64,000 nucleotides of DNA, taken from positions 4,939,501 through 5,003,500 of the forward strand of contig NC_092668.1 of assembly GCF_032118995.1 (NCBI RefSeq), in the 5' to 3' direction. The position numbers and the translations under genes are program-made. Shown piece after piece: positions 1 through 11,767 of the stretch. The DNA comes from Asterias amurensis. Taxonomy: Eukaryota > Echinodermata > Asteroidea > Forcipulatida > Asteriidae. The notes beneath the pieces are model-generated. The model worked only from the letters and a program-made list of their open reading frames with translations, ran no database searches and was not told the DNA's origin. Position 1 is the stretch's first letter. Every line of letters begins with the position of its first letter.

Positions 1-588
1 CTTATCGGCTTGCCGGGTTTCTCAATGAAATTCCAAATGTAATACAGCTTGTTTTTCGCCATTTTTGTTTGAGGTTTAGTGGTGACTTGCCGCGTTTAAT
101 GCTATCGTACGACGAGTGTGTAATGGTGAGGGTCGTACACAACCAAGCACTACATTTAATAATATAAGCGTAATAACAAATAGACACGCACAACGTCTGC
201 ACTCATGCATTAGGTGCGACCTTTGGCGGGTGCAGCTCCCATGGAAAGTGCGTTGCAAAAACCTTAACAAAAAACCTGCACAATGTTTATTTGCTCTAAC
301 AAGTACACTATAGTATGTGGATTTTCATGGCCGTTGTTTTTAATTTTGTTATGCATCATTAACATGCAACATTTTGTAATGTGCAGTCCGCGGGGGGGGG
401 GGGGGGGGGTACACCGTGGTAAGGGTGGTTACCGTTAAAAAAACAAAAACGAAAGCGAAATGCTCTCTTTGTCAGCAAAGAAATAAAACAGTATTTTGTT
501 TAGAGCTGCTATCCCCGTCAAGGGAACTCGGGAAAATCCTACAAGGGTATAAAAACACCAAGCTGGTAACATCCAGTCTCTCTCATGG
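1..588. other. intergenic, no gene seen
   Basis: Short open frames here have no recognisable motif and no splice context. The only notable structure is an uninterrupted run of 18 G at 392-409. I see no gene. Confidence 0.6.
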
Positions 589-964
589 TTAAAAGGGAAG
601 GTACACGTTTTGTAATTACTCATGATAAATATTAACTGACTTGGTAACGAGCATTGGAGAGCTGTTGATAGCATAAAACATTGTGGGAAACGACTCCCTC
701 TGAAGTAACGTAGTTTTTTTTAGAAAGAGGTAATTTCTCACTAAAATAATACAGACTTCTAGCTAGAAGTAATTTTTATTCTTATCTGAAAGCACAAAAA
801 TTCGTCTAACACGGATGATTTTTTCTTTCACCATTTTTTTCGTAACTTCGATGACCAATATTTAGCCAAAAATTACACAGGCTTGTTACTTTATGGTTAT
901 GATGGGATACACCAAGTTGTAAGACTGGTCTTCGACAATCACCAAACGCGTACCTTCCCTTTAA
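589..964 (-). mobile_element. TTAA-ended MITE, family A (GGGAAGGTACACG variant)
   Basis: The segment begins TTAAAAGGGAAGGTACACG and ends with the inverted CGTACCTTCCCTTTAA. Internally it carries the family landmarks in reverse order: an acttggtaacgagc block, a ctccctctgaagtaacgtag block, and near the end the gatgggatacaccaag block. TTAA at both ends is compatible with a TTAA target duplication as made by piggyBac-type transposases, but no transposase is present. Confidence 0.8.
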
Positions 965-1090
965 AGATACTGGACACTATTGGTATTTTTGCAAAGAGCA
1001 GTCTTCTCACTTGGTGTATCTCAACATAATTTGCATAAAAAAAAACTGTGCAAGTTTGAGCTCAAGTGGTCGTCGACGAGCTCATTTGGT
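961..1090 (+). mobile_element. Truncated family A MITE
   Basis: It begins TTAAAGATACTGGACACTA, shares its TTAA with the end of the preceding copy, and continues through the cttggtgtatctcaacat and gagctcaagtggtcgtcg landmarks before breaking off. Two copies therefore sit end to end on one TTAA. Confidence 0.7.
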
Positions 1091-1124
1091 CGTCTTACGA
1101 ACTTACGATGACCATTCTCCGCTT

Positions 1125-1292
1125 GCACGGTAAGTGCATATTTTCTGCTCTTAAGCGTAGAATGCCGAGGCACAAGTCAAAATTCCCCGCCCAAGCCCAT
1201 GAGATACGCTTGACATATAGGCAAACAATTCCCTGCTTCCATAAGCGCAGATTATTTGCTTACGATAAGCAGAGCCGTGAAATTGGGCCTAG
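1125..1292. mobile_element. Family C palindromic MITE relic
   Basis: It contains diverged versions of the cgcttac/gtaagcg motifs and ends gataagcagagccgtgaaattgggcc, which matches the right end of the better copy at 4789-5030. The left end is decayed. Confidence 0.5.
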
Positions 1293-1299
1293 ATACAGC

Positions 1300-2293
1300 C
1301 ATTCGAAGCCAAGTCTGTCAACGGTAAAATACTGGAAAAATGGAAAGTGATTTGACAGCTTTAAGCTTCCGTAGTTAATTCATCACGTGAAATAAAAGAA
1401 ACTCGATCCCAATGTTCATCACGTGGCTGCGACAACATCCCTTTGCACACAATACTCTGATTGTGATAGGCTGTGTCCAAAATAACGGCTTCTAGCATTG
1501 GCTACGGCCGAATGCCCAAAAGTCCTATGACGTTTTCGCTGTTGCTTTCTAACACAGCCTTAGCCTACAGCCGCTTGATTTGCAGTCGCGCCTTTAAAGT
1601 CGTTTCCCGCACATTTTCTGACCAGACCTGACAACAGAGACCGGACTGCATGCGTAATAGTAGATGTTTCTGTGGTGTGATGCCCACGACAGCCTACACA
1701 ATATTATGACTTGTTAAGGTAATTTTGCTGATGTCGTTCTGGGGCCCTCTGTTAAAATCCTGGGCGATTTCTTCATTAGGCGACAATGCCTACGACTTAT
1801 AGGTAGGCTGACTATAGGGGCCTGAGGCTTAACTTCTCGTAAACGATTTGTTCTGTATCCTGCTAGTCACCCGAGGTAAGTTTGAAACAAATATTTGTGT
1901 TATAGATTTCAGAAGGGAATGTATACGTTGAGATAATTCTTAAATTAGTAGCAATACAAACTATTGGTCATACAGCAGCCGCTTTCGATTGTTTATCGCA
2001 TTTTGAGAAACATTTCACTTTAGAAGTTATATTATGTTGTGTGAAAAGTACATCTGTTTTTATTCCCCCCAAAAATGCAATCTTTGGGTTTTATTGTATA
2101 CATCCTATACATTAAATATAAACACAATCGAACGTTTCCGAAAGGAAAACTAAGGCATCTCTGCAGTTAATATTAAACGAACCCCCGAAGTTCTTCTTGT
2201 GTCATTTGCTATAAGATAATTATGACGAAAGTGTCAAAACAATTACATCGAATGCGTGTAAATGTGGAAAAATATAATGTTTTACTCTCTGCA
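1300..2293. other. intergenic, no gene seen
   Basis: No open frame with a recognisable domain and no tandem repeat seen. The sequence reads as unique AT-rich spacer. Confidence 0.5.
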
Positions 2294-2653
2294 TTAAAGG
2301 GTCTATGTAACTTTTGTATGACAAAAAAACACAATGTCCACAGATTTACACTAAACTTACACAGTTTGAAAATAATGATAGTAGAAAGCTTCACTGAAAA
2401 TATTACCCGCTATTATGAGGTGCTGTAGTTTTTGGGAAAACAATGTCATGAAAATAATTTTCTTCTCATGAGACGAAAATTATTTTAATCATTTTACAAA
2501 CGTATTTTCGTGTCGATGTTTTACTCATTTCTCAAAACTACAACACCTCCGTAAGTAGTATTTGAAGGGAAGGTTTCCACTATCATTATCTTCAAACCCT
2601 GTAAGTTTAATGTAAATCTATGGACATTTTGAAAAGGTACCCAAATCCTTTAA
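2294..2653. mobile_element. TTAA-ended palindromic MITE, family E-like
   Basis: The left arm runs from TTAAAGGGTCTATGTAAC through agatttacactaaacttacac and gataatgatagtagaaag. The right arm repeats the same motifs inverted and ends cctttaa. A second inner inverted pair (tgtagttttgggaaaac versus ctcaaaactacaacacc) gives a long hairpin. The arms resemble the elements at 35836-36210 and 39408-39768. Confidence 0.7.
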
Positions 2654-2754
2654 CATCAAAATGTCCAGATTTCCAATGAGGGCACAGGGGAGGGGAACGT
2701 GTCAATGTGATGAGACCCACTTGTTTCATATTTTAGTTGATGTAAGTTTTCATT

Positions 2755-3136
2755 GTAAGACAATGGACACTATTGGTAATTGTCAAAGACTAGTCTTCAC
2801 AGTTGGTGTATCTCAAATAACAAACCTGTGGAAATTTGAGCTCAATCGGTCGTCGAAGTTGCGAGATAATGAAAGAAAAAAACACCAGTGTCGCACCATG
2901 GTTACACGAAGTTGTGTGCTTTCAGATGCTTGATTTCGAGACCTCAAATTCAAAATCTGAGGTCTCGAAATCAAATTCATGGAAAATTACGTCTTTCTCG
3001 AAAACTACGTTACTTCAGAGGGAGCTGTTTCTCACAATTTATTACACCATAAACCTCTCCCCATACCTCGTAATTAAGAAAGGTTTAATGATAATAATTA
3101 TTTTGAGTAATTACCAATAGTGTCCACTGCCTTTAA
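2755..3136 (+). mobile_element. Family A MITE, near full length
   Basis: It starts aagacaatggacactattgg and ends ccaatagtgtccactgccttTAA. The centre holds the diagnostic palindrome gatttcgagacctcaa / tctgaggtctcgaaatc. Confidence 0.85.
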
Positions 3137-3282
3137 AAGGGTCAGTTTAACGTTTAATATTTGAGTCCCATTCTAATAAATGTCTTTTTCCGACCTATTG
3201 TGCGACATTGCGATAAGGCTGGATGACGTTTCAGACCAGGGTATTTCCTTCAAACATTGATCAGCCGGTAACACCCCCCCCC

Positions 3283-3318
<36 letters not shown>

Positions 3319-4143
3319 CATTTTACGTTAATTTTTAGTGTCTTAAGTAATCTTGAAACTACTATTAGTTTGTTAATTACCTTATTTTAAATAGGAGCTA
3401 GACTTGTGGTAACTCCACCTATCAAATTGACTCCACATCAATTGAAATCGAATAATAACATGTGTAAAAAATAAAAATGATCCCGATTTGACAACTACAT
3501 CAAAACATTTTGGCGCACTATGATAAACACGTCTGGCAATCTGTCAAAACATACATTTTCAGCAATTTTTCTGTCGAGTTTATTCCCAAAGCAAGCACTT
3601 ATACACGTACTTTCTAAAACCTAGATTTCCCAAATATCCGTGCAACTATAATCCCTAAAAGCATGTTAAGAAGTCCCAAGGAACTATTCTTGAGCCAGAA
3701 ACCGCTTCCGGAAGAAATGCTCACATTTGGCGTTGTTTGTTCCCCGCATCATTTAGTACGTATGCATTTAAAGTACTTCAGATCCCTGTCAGAACTCAAA
3801 CAGTCGAAACCAACGGGGAAAAAAAAACCTCTTCAAGGGAACGGTCGGAGCTAAAGTGCAATCTCAAATTCCAGAGTTGCGCTCAAATTTCCTGACTTGG
3901 AGTTTTGTCAGGTCAAACTGTCGCCTCTCCTCACTTGAAAATCTGATCTCTGTAATGTGTGAACTTAGGAATAGAGAGTTATCACCTTTTTGATTCGCGG
4001 GGAATAGTGCAATTACCCCCATTTCTATGTTGATCCCCTTGTCAAAAAAGATTGGTATCGATCCTGCACCGGGGGTTGGGGGGTTGGGGGGGGGGGCACA
4101 GGACTTGCTTCTTAGGTGATGGATACAGACAGATCAATACTAT
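3137..4143. other. intergenic, no gene seen
   Basis: Contains a poly-C/poly-A tract at 3274-3315 and a G-rich tract near 4072-4096. No supported coding sequence. Confidence 0.5.
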
Positions 4144-4260
4144 ACAAATATTGACTGCTTCGAGTGCTAAGGTTTAATTTACGATTCCCGAGGTGATCCC
4201 CGGAGCGTTCTATTTTCCAGAGGCGCAGCCGCCGAGGGAAAATTGAACAGTGCAGGGGGC
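4144..4260. mobile_element. Half copy of the CCCGAGGTGATCCCCGGAG palindrome family
   Basis: It reads caaatattgactgcttcgag, then ccgaggtgatccccggagcg and an imperfect ttttcc...gaggcgcagcc...gagggaaaa hairpin. This is the left half of the complete palindrome at 14608-14776. Confidence 0.65.
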
Positions 4261-4788
4261 AACGTCGCACACGTTAACGTTCGTTCGCGCGTTTCAGATA
4301 CACATATAATTATGCACAACCGATTGCACGGACGGGCACTGGGTTTCTAGCAAAGAACTGCTTACCGCCGAATTCGGCGCTTACGATCACGATTCCCCGC
4401 TTTACGTGCAAGCGCCGAATTTCTGCGCTAGCCTTGTAAGCGTAGAAAACCTAGTTAAGTGAAGTACGCACGCGCAGAAGCCAAAAATCGCCGCTAACCC
4501 GTGAAATACGCTTGCCGTAAGCACATAATTCCCTGCTTCCGTAAGCGCCGAATCTATGCTTACGGTTAGCAGAGCCATGATATTTGGCCCAGTTGTAGAA
4601 GAGGCTGGGGCTTGACTCACTGCACTAATGTAGCCCGAGCTAAATGTTGGCCGGAACCAGAACGGTGCCTCAACTTGGAGCCTATGAGGTAACCCGATAG
4701 ATGAAGCCCTAATGGCCATCAAGGCAGAGTCACACTCTAGATGTAAAGGCACTGTAGTAGACTGCACCTTTGGTAACGGTCAAAGACC

Positions 4789-5030
4789 AGGGCTCAATTT
4801 CATGGCTCTGCTTACCGTAAACACAGAATCGGCGCTTACGGAAGCAGGAAACTATGTGCTTACGGGAAGCGTTTCACGGGTATTTTTGGCTTCTGCGCAT
4901 GCGTCCTCTACTTTACTAGGCATTCTACGCTTACAAGGCTAGCGCAGAAAGTCGGCACTCGCACAATAAGCGGGGAATCGTGATCGTAAGCGTAGAACTC
5001 GGCTGTAAGCAGAGCAATGAAATTGGGCCC
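4789..5030. mobile_element. Family C palindromic MITE
   Basis: The ends are inverted copies of each other: GGGCTCAATTTCATGGCTCT then gcttaccg on the left, and gtaagcagagcaatgaaattgggccc on the right. A related, more decayed copy lies just upstream at 4343-4590. Confidence 0.75.
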
Positions 5031-5032
5031 AG

Positions 5033-5352
5033 TCTTCTTGCTTGGTGTATCTCAACATATCCAAACAATAATTGGTTATCAAGAGAATCATGAAAAAACA
5101 CCCTTGTTGCATGCACGAAGTTATGTGCGTTTAGGTGCTTGATTTTTGGACCTTTACAATCTAACTCTGAGGTCTCGAAATCAAATTCGTGGACAATTAG
5201 TTCTTTCTCGAAAGCTACGTTATCTTTAGAGGGGGTCGCGTTTCTGATAATGTTCTACAGGCCTACTGTCAATAGCTGACTCACCATTGCTTGCTTCCAA
5301 GTAAGTTTTTTTATGCAACAATTATTTAACGATAGTGCAGTGCCTTTGAAAG
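5033..5352 (+). mobile_element. Family A MITE, left end lost
   Basis: It retains cttggtgtatctcaacat, aggtctcgaaatcaaattcg and tctttctcgaaagctacg, and ends agtgcagtgcctttgaaa. The left terminus is replaced by the end of the family C element. Confidence 0.65.
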
Positions 5353-5650
5353 GGCAGATGTTTTGCAAGACAAGTTGCAATCAAATGCAAATACTCTACG
5401 GGCAAAAATAACATGAAGCTTAGGGAACGCGAGACGACACAATAGGGCGAAACTAACATACACAATTACCCAAGAGATTTGTGCTATAATAAGGCTATAG
5501 AAAGAAGAGGTTTTTTGTATGTTCAACCTCTCATGGCTTTATCAGGATTAGTTTTGAAGAGATAGTCACTTGATACAGTATTGGATGTCGCAACAATAGT
5601 ATTGAGTTGCAAGACATTTTGAGCAGCCTTTTTGTATGAGTTTCATGTTT

Positions 5651-5910
5651 TAAAGACACTGGACACCCCTGGTAATTGTCAAAGACCACTCTTCTCACTT
5701 GATGTATTTCAACATAGTATTGCATAACATAACAAAACCTGTGAACATTTGAACTCAATGGGTCGTCGAAGTTGCGAGAAAATAATGGAAGAAAGAACAC
5801 CCTTGTCACAATTATTATTTTGTGGGCTTGAATTTGAGACTCGAATTCAACTCAAATGTTTGGGTGAGTAATTTAATGGTTTACTACTTTCTCAAAAACT
5901 ACTAACTTCA
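5651..5910 (+). mobile_element. Family A MITE, right end lost
   Basis: It begins ttaaagacactggacacccc and continues through the caaagaccac, tgaactcaatgggtcgtcg and ctttctcaaaaactac landmarks. It stops at the start of the palindrome beginning near 5938. Confidence 0.65.
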
Positions 5911-5937
5911 GAAATGTTCAGAGCAAACTTTAAACAT

Positions 5938-6415
5938 ACGTGAAGTAGATGCCGTTTTCACGTCAGTTACGTACGTGCAGACGTCTTACGTGAGCACAAG
6001 CCCAAAGTTGTTACGTCACCTAGAAACGACACAATTTTGTGACGTTCACGTTCCCGTGTTTGCTTGCATAACGTGCATCTAAACCTCCCTAATACTCTAT
6101 ATAAAATCTTGAGCTTTACTCATCTTTATGGTGTGTCGTGACAGAGCGGTTAAGAGCAACGGACTCAAGCTCTGGTGTTTCTGATCAATGTGAGTTCAAG
6201 TCAGCATAGTATACATTTTGATTAGAAAAGTTAAAGATTAAGTATAGAGTATTCGGGAGGTTTAGCTGCTGTGTTACGTGAGCAAAAGCGTGAACGTCAG
6301 AAAATTGTGTCGTTTCTAGGTGACGTCACCACTTTGGGCTTAAAACATGTTCACGTATGACGTCTGCACGTACGTACCTGACGCGAGAAAGTGGTAACTT
6401 CACTCGTATGCTTAA
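5938..6415. mobile_element. Large imperfect palindrome with a tRNA-like insert
   Basis: The left arm (cacgtcagttacgtacgtgc, gttacgtcacctagaaacg, cctccctaatactctat) recurs inverted on the right (atagagtattcgggagg, cgtttctaggtgacgtcacc, gcacgtacgtacctgacg). The arms are roughly 180 bp and CpG-containing. A leucine-tRNA-like segment sits in the loop. Confidence 0.75.
6131..6207 (+). tRNA. tRNA-Leu(CAA)-like sequence, probably SINE or pseudogene
   Basis: An A-box-like TGACAGAGCGGTTAAGAGC, an anticodon-arm-like ggaCTCAAGCtctgg with CAA in the anticodon position, a long variable region as in leucine tRNAs, and a weak B box (GAGTTCAAGTC) occur in order. The acceptor stem does not pair well and the anticodon stem has mismatches, so I take it as a tRNA-derived relic and not a working gene. 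Confidence 0.45.
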
Positions 6416-6499
6416 AACGCTTATTTTTACAACAAACTTTTCTGACGTTCACGTTCACGTTTTTGCTTGCGTATGGTGCAGCTAAACATCCCTAATGAA

Positions 6500-7640
6500 G
6501 CTAGGCCTTCCGCCTGCGCCTCTCGGCTTCCCCGAGGGATTTGAACAAAGTCATGCTTACCTATCTAATCAGTCCCCATCAAAAACAAACCAAGATTGAA
6601 CACAATTATCCCTTGTTTCTTTTAGAGCTGGCTCAAAAATCCTAAAAAACTGAGGTCTTCTGAGAAGTTAGTTTCCCCCCGTCATCCTAACCCGTTCCGC
6701 ATTAAGTATTGTTTGTGCATGCATGTAAATTGGCTTAGTCGAGTCAGAACAGATTGTATTTAGATTCAATTATGTAAATAGCAGATGTTAGGAAAGTTGA
6801 CTTCGGTTCGTCGACATTTTCAGCTTTGTGAACCGAGAGCCCTGAGTCGGGATGCATCATAATTGAAACGATTAGAACATGACAAAACAAAGATATCTTT
6901 AAGTCAGTTAGGGAGCGCCGGCACGTTAATCCGTTATACTCTTCACACGTGCACATTTGAGTTGGGATGCGTCACAAAGAAATGATTAGAAAATAAGAAA
7001 ACACAAATTTTGCATTCACATAAGTGGGTAACTGTCAATGATACGCGCTGCTCTAGAGATTTATATGAACAAATCTCTTCTTTCTGAGAAATTCCAAATT
7101 GCATATCCGTTTTCCCTCTTGGCTTCACATAAATCCATTTTGGGACAGATGCGAACATTGAGAAAGATATTCTATATCTTTTGGGGAGATTGCATCAACT
7201 TGCGCCGATGGAGCGGGGGGGGGGGGCGCGTAGTGCGCAGCTTTCAATAGAAAACCCGTATTCCTTTTTATAGTTAAAATAGCGACGTTTAATGGACAAT
7301 AAATACTTGCATAAAAGTCTAAATCGTGATTGGTTTTTAATTTATGATGGCTTATTCAAGGTCTAATTTGTTTGGGGGTCTCAACTTTCATGCGCATCCA
7401 TGTTTCGTTTTATGGACCTGATTGAAGGAAACCTTATATTAAAAGCAGAATTCGGAGGTCACAAAGTCACAAGTAATAAATGCATAATTAACATTATGAG
7501 CTGTAAACTGATACAATTTTATAATGAACTTGTAAGTTGAGAAGTAATTTGTTACTGATTGTCCAAACTTTCAAGCTCCCAATATTTCATGAATTCTGCA
7601 CTTATATCGCAAGTAATAAATGTTAACTTAGGATTCAAAC
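6500..7640. other. intergenic, no gene seen
   Basis: No supported coding sequence. A G-run lies at 7214-7226. The stretch around 7505-7585 is repeated in diverged form at 7935-8015 on the other side of the SINE, which suggests a local duplication. Confidence 0.5.
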
Positions 7641-7654
7641 TGCCTCCAGCTGCC

Positions 7655-7810
7655 GGGCAACCTCGGTAGTCTAGTTGGTAAGACACTGCTCTAGAATTGC
7701 AAGGGTCGTGGGTTCGAATCCCACCCGAGTAACATGCCTGTGATATTTTTTCACAGGACTCGGGAAAGTACTGAGTATACAGTGCTAACACACATCGGTG
7801 TATGGGTAAA
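7655..7810 (+). mobile_element. tRNA-derived SINE, family S1
   Basis: The head has an A-box-like GTAGTCTAGTTGGTAAGAC and a perfect B box GGTTCGAATCC with a pairing T-arm (GTGGG/CCCAC). A conserved body follows: atgcctgtgatattttttcacag, then agtactgagtatacagtgc. The same order recurs on the minus strand at 40853-41075 and partly at 41105-41230. The head lacks a proper anticodon stem, so it is a SINE and not a tRNA gene. Confidence 0.8.
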
Positions 7811-7892
7811 AAACCAAAATTAATATTCTTTATCCCCGATGCAAATTTTTAAATTTGCATCGGGGATAAAGCATATTAATTTTGGTTTTTAA
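7811..7892. repeat. Near-perfect palindrome attached to SINE S1
   Basis: Aaaaccaaaattaatattct...ccccgatgcaaattt is followed at once by its inverse aaatttgcatcgggg...attaattttggttttt. The arms are about 40 bp. The motif attaattttggttttacc also borders the S1 copies near 40860 and 41130, so the arm is probably the S1 tail duplicated in inverted orientation. Confidence 0.8.
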
Positions 7893-9067
7893 AACATCTA
7901 TTATAAGTAATAATTGCATAGCAATTTATTGACAAAACTGATACAATTTCAACGTAAAATTGTGAGTTGAGAAGTTATGAGCAACTGTTCAATTCTTCAA
8001 GCTCATAATATTTCTCCATGGTTACTCTGATCTGCTTTCAGTGGTGCTCAATGGACCCTTCCCATGAAGTATGCTAATTACATTCACGCATGCGTACAGA
8101 TCCTGTTGGTTGGCAAACACCATAGAGTTGTGCGCTAAGCAGACGCGAAATCGCGTGTGCGTCACGCAACCATTAGCCGTGTACAAAACAGCGCGATGTT
8201 CCCTCATTTTGCCAACCAAAACGTTAGTGCGCACGCACTATGTGCAATTTACATATTTTATGGAGAGGGTCTATTTCTGTGCTAGCTGTTTGAGCTTAGC
8301 AACTTTAGGTAGGATACCAACCACAGATAGTATAATGTGAGATGGTATTTTGGCTGGTAATCTTATTCTTGTAAGCATCATTTTGATATGCTCAGCTACT
8401 TTATATGCTTAAGCAGCTCGGTGATATTATGGCCGTGGTGTGACGTTCACGCGTGAAATTTTTCGCTATATTCAATGAGCCCCAGTCAGAGCATGCTTGG
8501 GATCAGAGCCCAATTTCATGAATCTGTTAAGCACAGAAACTATTGCTTAGCAAATGTCTTTTCTAAGCACAACGAGAGTGAGGCACCAGCTGCAACAACG
8601 TAAACTTCATGCAATTTAGGCTGCTTTAACCAGTTTCTTTCAAGCAATTTCGGAAAGTTTTATGCTTACATGCTTTAAATCTGGCGTGACAGATCACCCT
8701 TTTATCCCCGGAGCTAAAATCCCTTACTCTGTTTTAAACAAACCCATGTATAAGCAAACGGACAGTTTCAACTCGGTTTCAATTACCACGGTGAAGAATA
8801 TCAGTGTCTTTCATCGAAAAATCAATTAACTTGAAGAAGTCAACTGTATCTTACGTCGTGTTTATTATTTTTGATCACCAAAAAATATAGTTGTCTCTGA
8901 TTGTCGAGTGTCTGATTTCTCATCATCAACCTCAGACAAAAATAAATAAACGAGCGCCTTCCTCCGTATTTGAAAATAAACAAAGATCCTTTGTATTGAA
9001 AATTAACGAGCGTGTCTGCTTTTCGCACGAACAAAATAATTTAGAATCGCAAAAAGTTGACCCTTTA
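7893..9067. other. intergenic with degraded MITEs, no gene seen
   Basis: 8080-8260 contains an imperfect palindrome with ggttggcaaa near one end and ttgccaacc near the other. Around 8505-8650 is a family B-like relic (cccaatttcatgaatctg, ttaagcacag). No coding sequence supported. Confidence 0.5.
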
Positions 9068-9390
9068 TTAAAGGCACTGGGCACGTTTGGTTGATGTCAA
9101 AGACCAGTATTCTTATTGGTGTATCCAAACATAATATTGTACATACAATAACAACTCTAAAATTGAGCTCAATTGGTCATCGAATCTGCAAGAGAAAAAT
9201 GAAGACGAAAAAACCTTGTTGGAAGCACAAATTTGTTTTGTGTTACGAAATTACAACTTGCTCAAACGTTACTTCAGATGGAGCCGTTTCTCACAATATG
9301 AATCTATCAACAGCTGTCCATTGTGTGTTACCAATTAAATTTTTATGCTAAACATTATTTTGAGTAATTACCTTCATTGTGAAGTGTCTG
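9068..9390 (+). mobile_element. Family A MITE, diverged
   Basis: It begins TTAAAGGCACTGGGCACG and keeps tgtcaaagaccag, attgagctcaattggtcatcg and ttacttcagatggagccg. The right end (attaccttcattgtgaagtg) is altered. Confidence 0.7.
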
Positions 9391-9440
9391 CTTCTCGAAT
9401 GAACAAAATAATTAAGAATCACACAAATGTAAGCCTTTAT

Positions 9441-9792
9441 TTAAAGGCATTGGAAACGTTTGGTAATTGTCAAACACTAGATTCTTACTTGGTGTATCCC
9501 AAACATTATGCTTGATTAAATAACAAGTCTGTGAAAATTTTGACTGAATTGGTCATCGAAGTTGTAAAAAGAAAAAAACACAGATGATTAAAAAGGGTTT
9601 CAGGCCTGCAGTCTTTTTAATGTTTGAGTGAGAAATTACTTCTTTCTTAAAAACTGTGTTACTTCAGAGGGAGCCGTTTCTCACATGTTGTATATTATCA
9701 ACAGCTCTCCATTTCTTATTACCAAAGTAAGTTTTTATATGTTGCTATTAACAATTATTTTGAGATTTACCAATAGTGTCCACTGCGTTTAA
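9441..9792 (+). mobile_element. Family A MITE
   Basis: It begins TTAAAGGCATTGGAAACG and ends ccaatagtgtccactgcgtTTAA. The internal ttacttcagagggagccg landmark is present. It lies about 50 bp from the previous copy in the same orientation. Confidence 0.8.
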
Positions 9793-10525
9793 ATTATACC
9801 TTTGGTTTTTGGACCCGCGTGTGATTGTCTTAATCCTATAAATATATAAAACAAAACTAATAAACACAATAAATCGTGAGCGGTTCAGTTGGTTGATAAA
9901 AATTGATCCGTTTTCCATGACCAAATTACCTCGAAGTGAAATGCATTAAAAAAAAAAATCTTCTAAATCCAGACTTTCAGCAAATTTTCTAGGCAGCCTA
10001 ACCCAGAGACGGGTTTTGACCCATGGGACCGGATTTATTTTGACCACGTCTTTTGTGTGCGCATTGGGAGCGCCAGTTATCAAAATGACAAATTTGTTAT
10101 ACTTAATTGACCGGTAGATACACAATATTGAAGGACTTCGAGTAAACAAAACATTGAAGATGAATATTGACGATAGGCTCTGACAAGCTTTGCACTCGGC
10201 ATTGTTTTTCCGGGATAGACGAGGGAGTTCGATTTTGTTTTTACATCTATAGTAGAAGTAGTTTGGATATATCCTTACATGCTTTGAATCTTAATTCCTA
10301 ACTAAATGCTACTGTACAACGTTAGTTTCACGACACGGCGTATAAATCTGAAATAAATATTGGCAACTATATGTAACAAGGAAGAGTCGAAATCACCCCA
10401 TTGCCAAGGCGATTTTAGAGTGTGAAACAGTGTCGCGTCAAGGGAATGTTTTGAGCTTATTGTTCCCGGTACCGCTTCCCATTTTGTTGTTTTAGTATGC
10501 TGCTCTAAACTTTAAGTTGGGTTGT
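9793..10525. other. intergenic, no gene seen
   Basis: AT-rich spacer with no motif-bearing open frame or tandem repeat that I can see. Confidence 0.5.
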
Positions 10526-10913
10526 TTAAAGACAGTGGACACTTCTGGTAATTACTCAAAATAATTAACAGCATAAAACCTTTCTTGGTGACGAATAAAT
10601 GGGGAGAGGTTGATGGTATAAAACATTGTGCGAAACGGCTCCCTCTGATGTGCCATAGTTTTCGAGAAAGAAGTAATTTTCCACGAATTTGATTTCGAGA
10701 CCTCAGATTTAGAACTTGAGGTCTCGAAATCAACCATCTAAACGCACACAACTTTGTGTGACAAGGGTGTTTTTTTCTTTCACTATTATCTCGCAAGTTG
10801 GATGACCAATTGAGCTCAAGTTTTCACAGGTTTGTAGTTTTATGCATATGTTGAGATACACCAACTGTGAAGGCTAGTCTTTGACACTTACCAATAGTGT
10901 CCACTGCCTTTAA
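10526..10913 (-). mobile_element. Family A MITE, full length
   Basis: Both ends carry TTAA followed by the inverted AGACAGTGGACACT / AGTGTCCACTGCCT termini. The central palindrome gatttcgagacctcag / cttgaggtctcgaaatc is intact. Confidence 0.85.
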
Positions 10914-10999
10914 GTTGGTTTGTTTGTTGAGGGTTGTTTTTTGTTTGATTGTTTGACTTCCCACAGTATTCAATGGGGAATGACGCAGGATTACCGAAC

Positions 11000-11220
11000 C
11001 AACACAGTTGGAATGGACCTACACGTGGGAACCGGTATTGTGGTCCCCACTAAACTGGTACCCTGTCTCCAGAAGACGATCAGAGCATACTGATCGAAAC
11101 GTCGAGTTGAAACCAACGGTTCTTTGCAGAACCACCTCAACTCATTAGAGATAGTCATTACATGGATAGTCATGGTGTTAACGCAAACCTTTCTATATCG
11201 TATTTCCACCATGCAAAGTT
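11000..11220 (+). repeat. Dispersed repeat with hammerhead-like motif
   Basis: This segment resembles, motif by motif, the repeats near 34740-34960, 46430-46740 and 49020-49310. It contains an agacgatcagagcatactgatcgaaacgtcg-type hairpin followed by GAAAC, then atggtgttaacgcaaacc. The inverted ctggtaccctgtct / agacagggtaccag pair at 11055 and 11670 suggests a longer element. Confidence 0.5.
11071..11100 (+). ncRNA. Hammerhead-like core, degenerate
   Basis: AGAAGAC precedes a perfect 6-bp stem (GATCAG, loop agcata, CTGATC) and GAAAC follows at once. This is the order of a hammerhead core, but the required CUGANGA box is imperfect here (CAGAAGA). No cleavage-site stem was identified. Confidence 0.35.
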
Positions 11221-11334
11221 TCCCATCCTACTGGCACCCTGTCGTTTACTTTTCAGAACCCATCGATTTCATTTGATACAATGATTTCATTGGATAAAAT
11301 GTGCAGTGACTTAAGATTTCTATATCTGTGTTTT

Positions 11335-11614
11335 GATTGGTCCGAGTCCGAGGTGACATTTTGACAGCAAAAATTGTGGTCCAGGCCACCCTCTGGCGTT
11401 ATTCACGAGCCTGGGAGTGTGACGTCAGATGTTCAAGCTGGTGGGAGTGTACAACCGTAGTCTGTTATCTGACGTCACACTTCGAGGCTCGTGAATATAA
11501 ACGCCAGAGAGTGGCCTCTAGCCTAGGTCAATCCCCGCCCATCTTCACCTTTCACCTAGATTCATATGCGGACGACCGAAAGTGCAGCTGCCAAAACGTC
11601 ACCTCAGACAAATC
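11335..11614. mobile_element. Palindromic MITE with ACGTCA-rich arms
   Basis: Outer arms are gattggtccgag...gaggtgac on the left and gtcacctcagacaaatc on the right. Inner arms pair aggccaccctctggcg / cgccagagagtggcct and ttcacgagcct / aggctcgtgaa (11393-11518). Fragments recur at 17220-17280, 17700-17740 and 17880-17960. Confidence 0.7.
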
Positions 11615-11767
11615 ACCATCATAACACACACTAAAATGAAATCATACCTGTCTTCATCTTTATGGTCCAAGACAGGGTACCAGTCTAGTTGAGGTCGTGG
11701 TGCACGTGATGTGTTCGTTTGATGGTGGGGGTTTTCACAAACAGAGGGCATTCCATTATGTTTTTCT

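Noticed and set aside
7655..7740. Functional tRNA gene
   Set aside because: The B box and T-arm are perfect, but the anticodon and acceptor stems do not pair and the same head with body occurs at 40853. It is a SINE.
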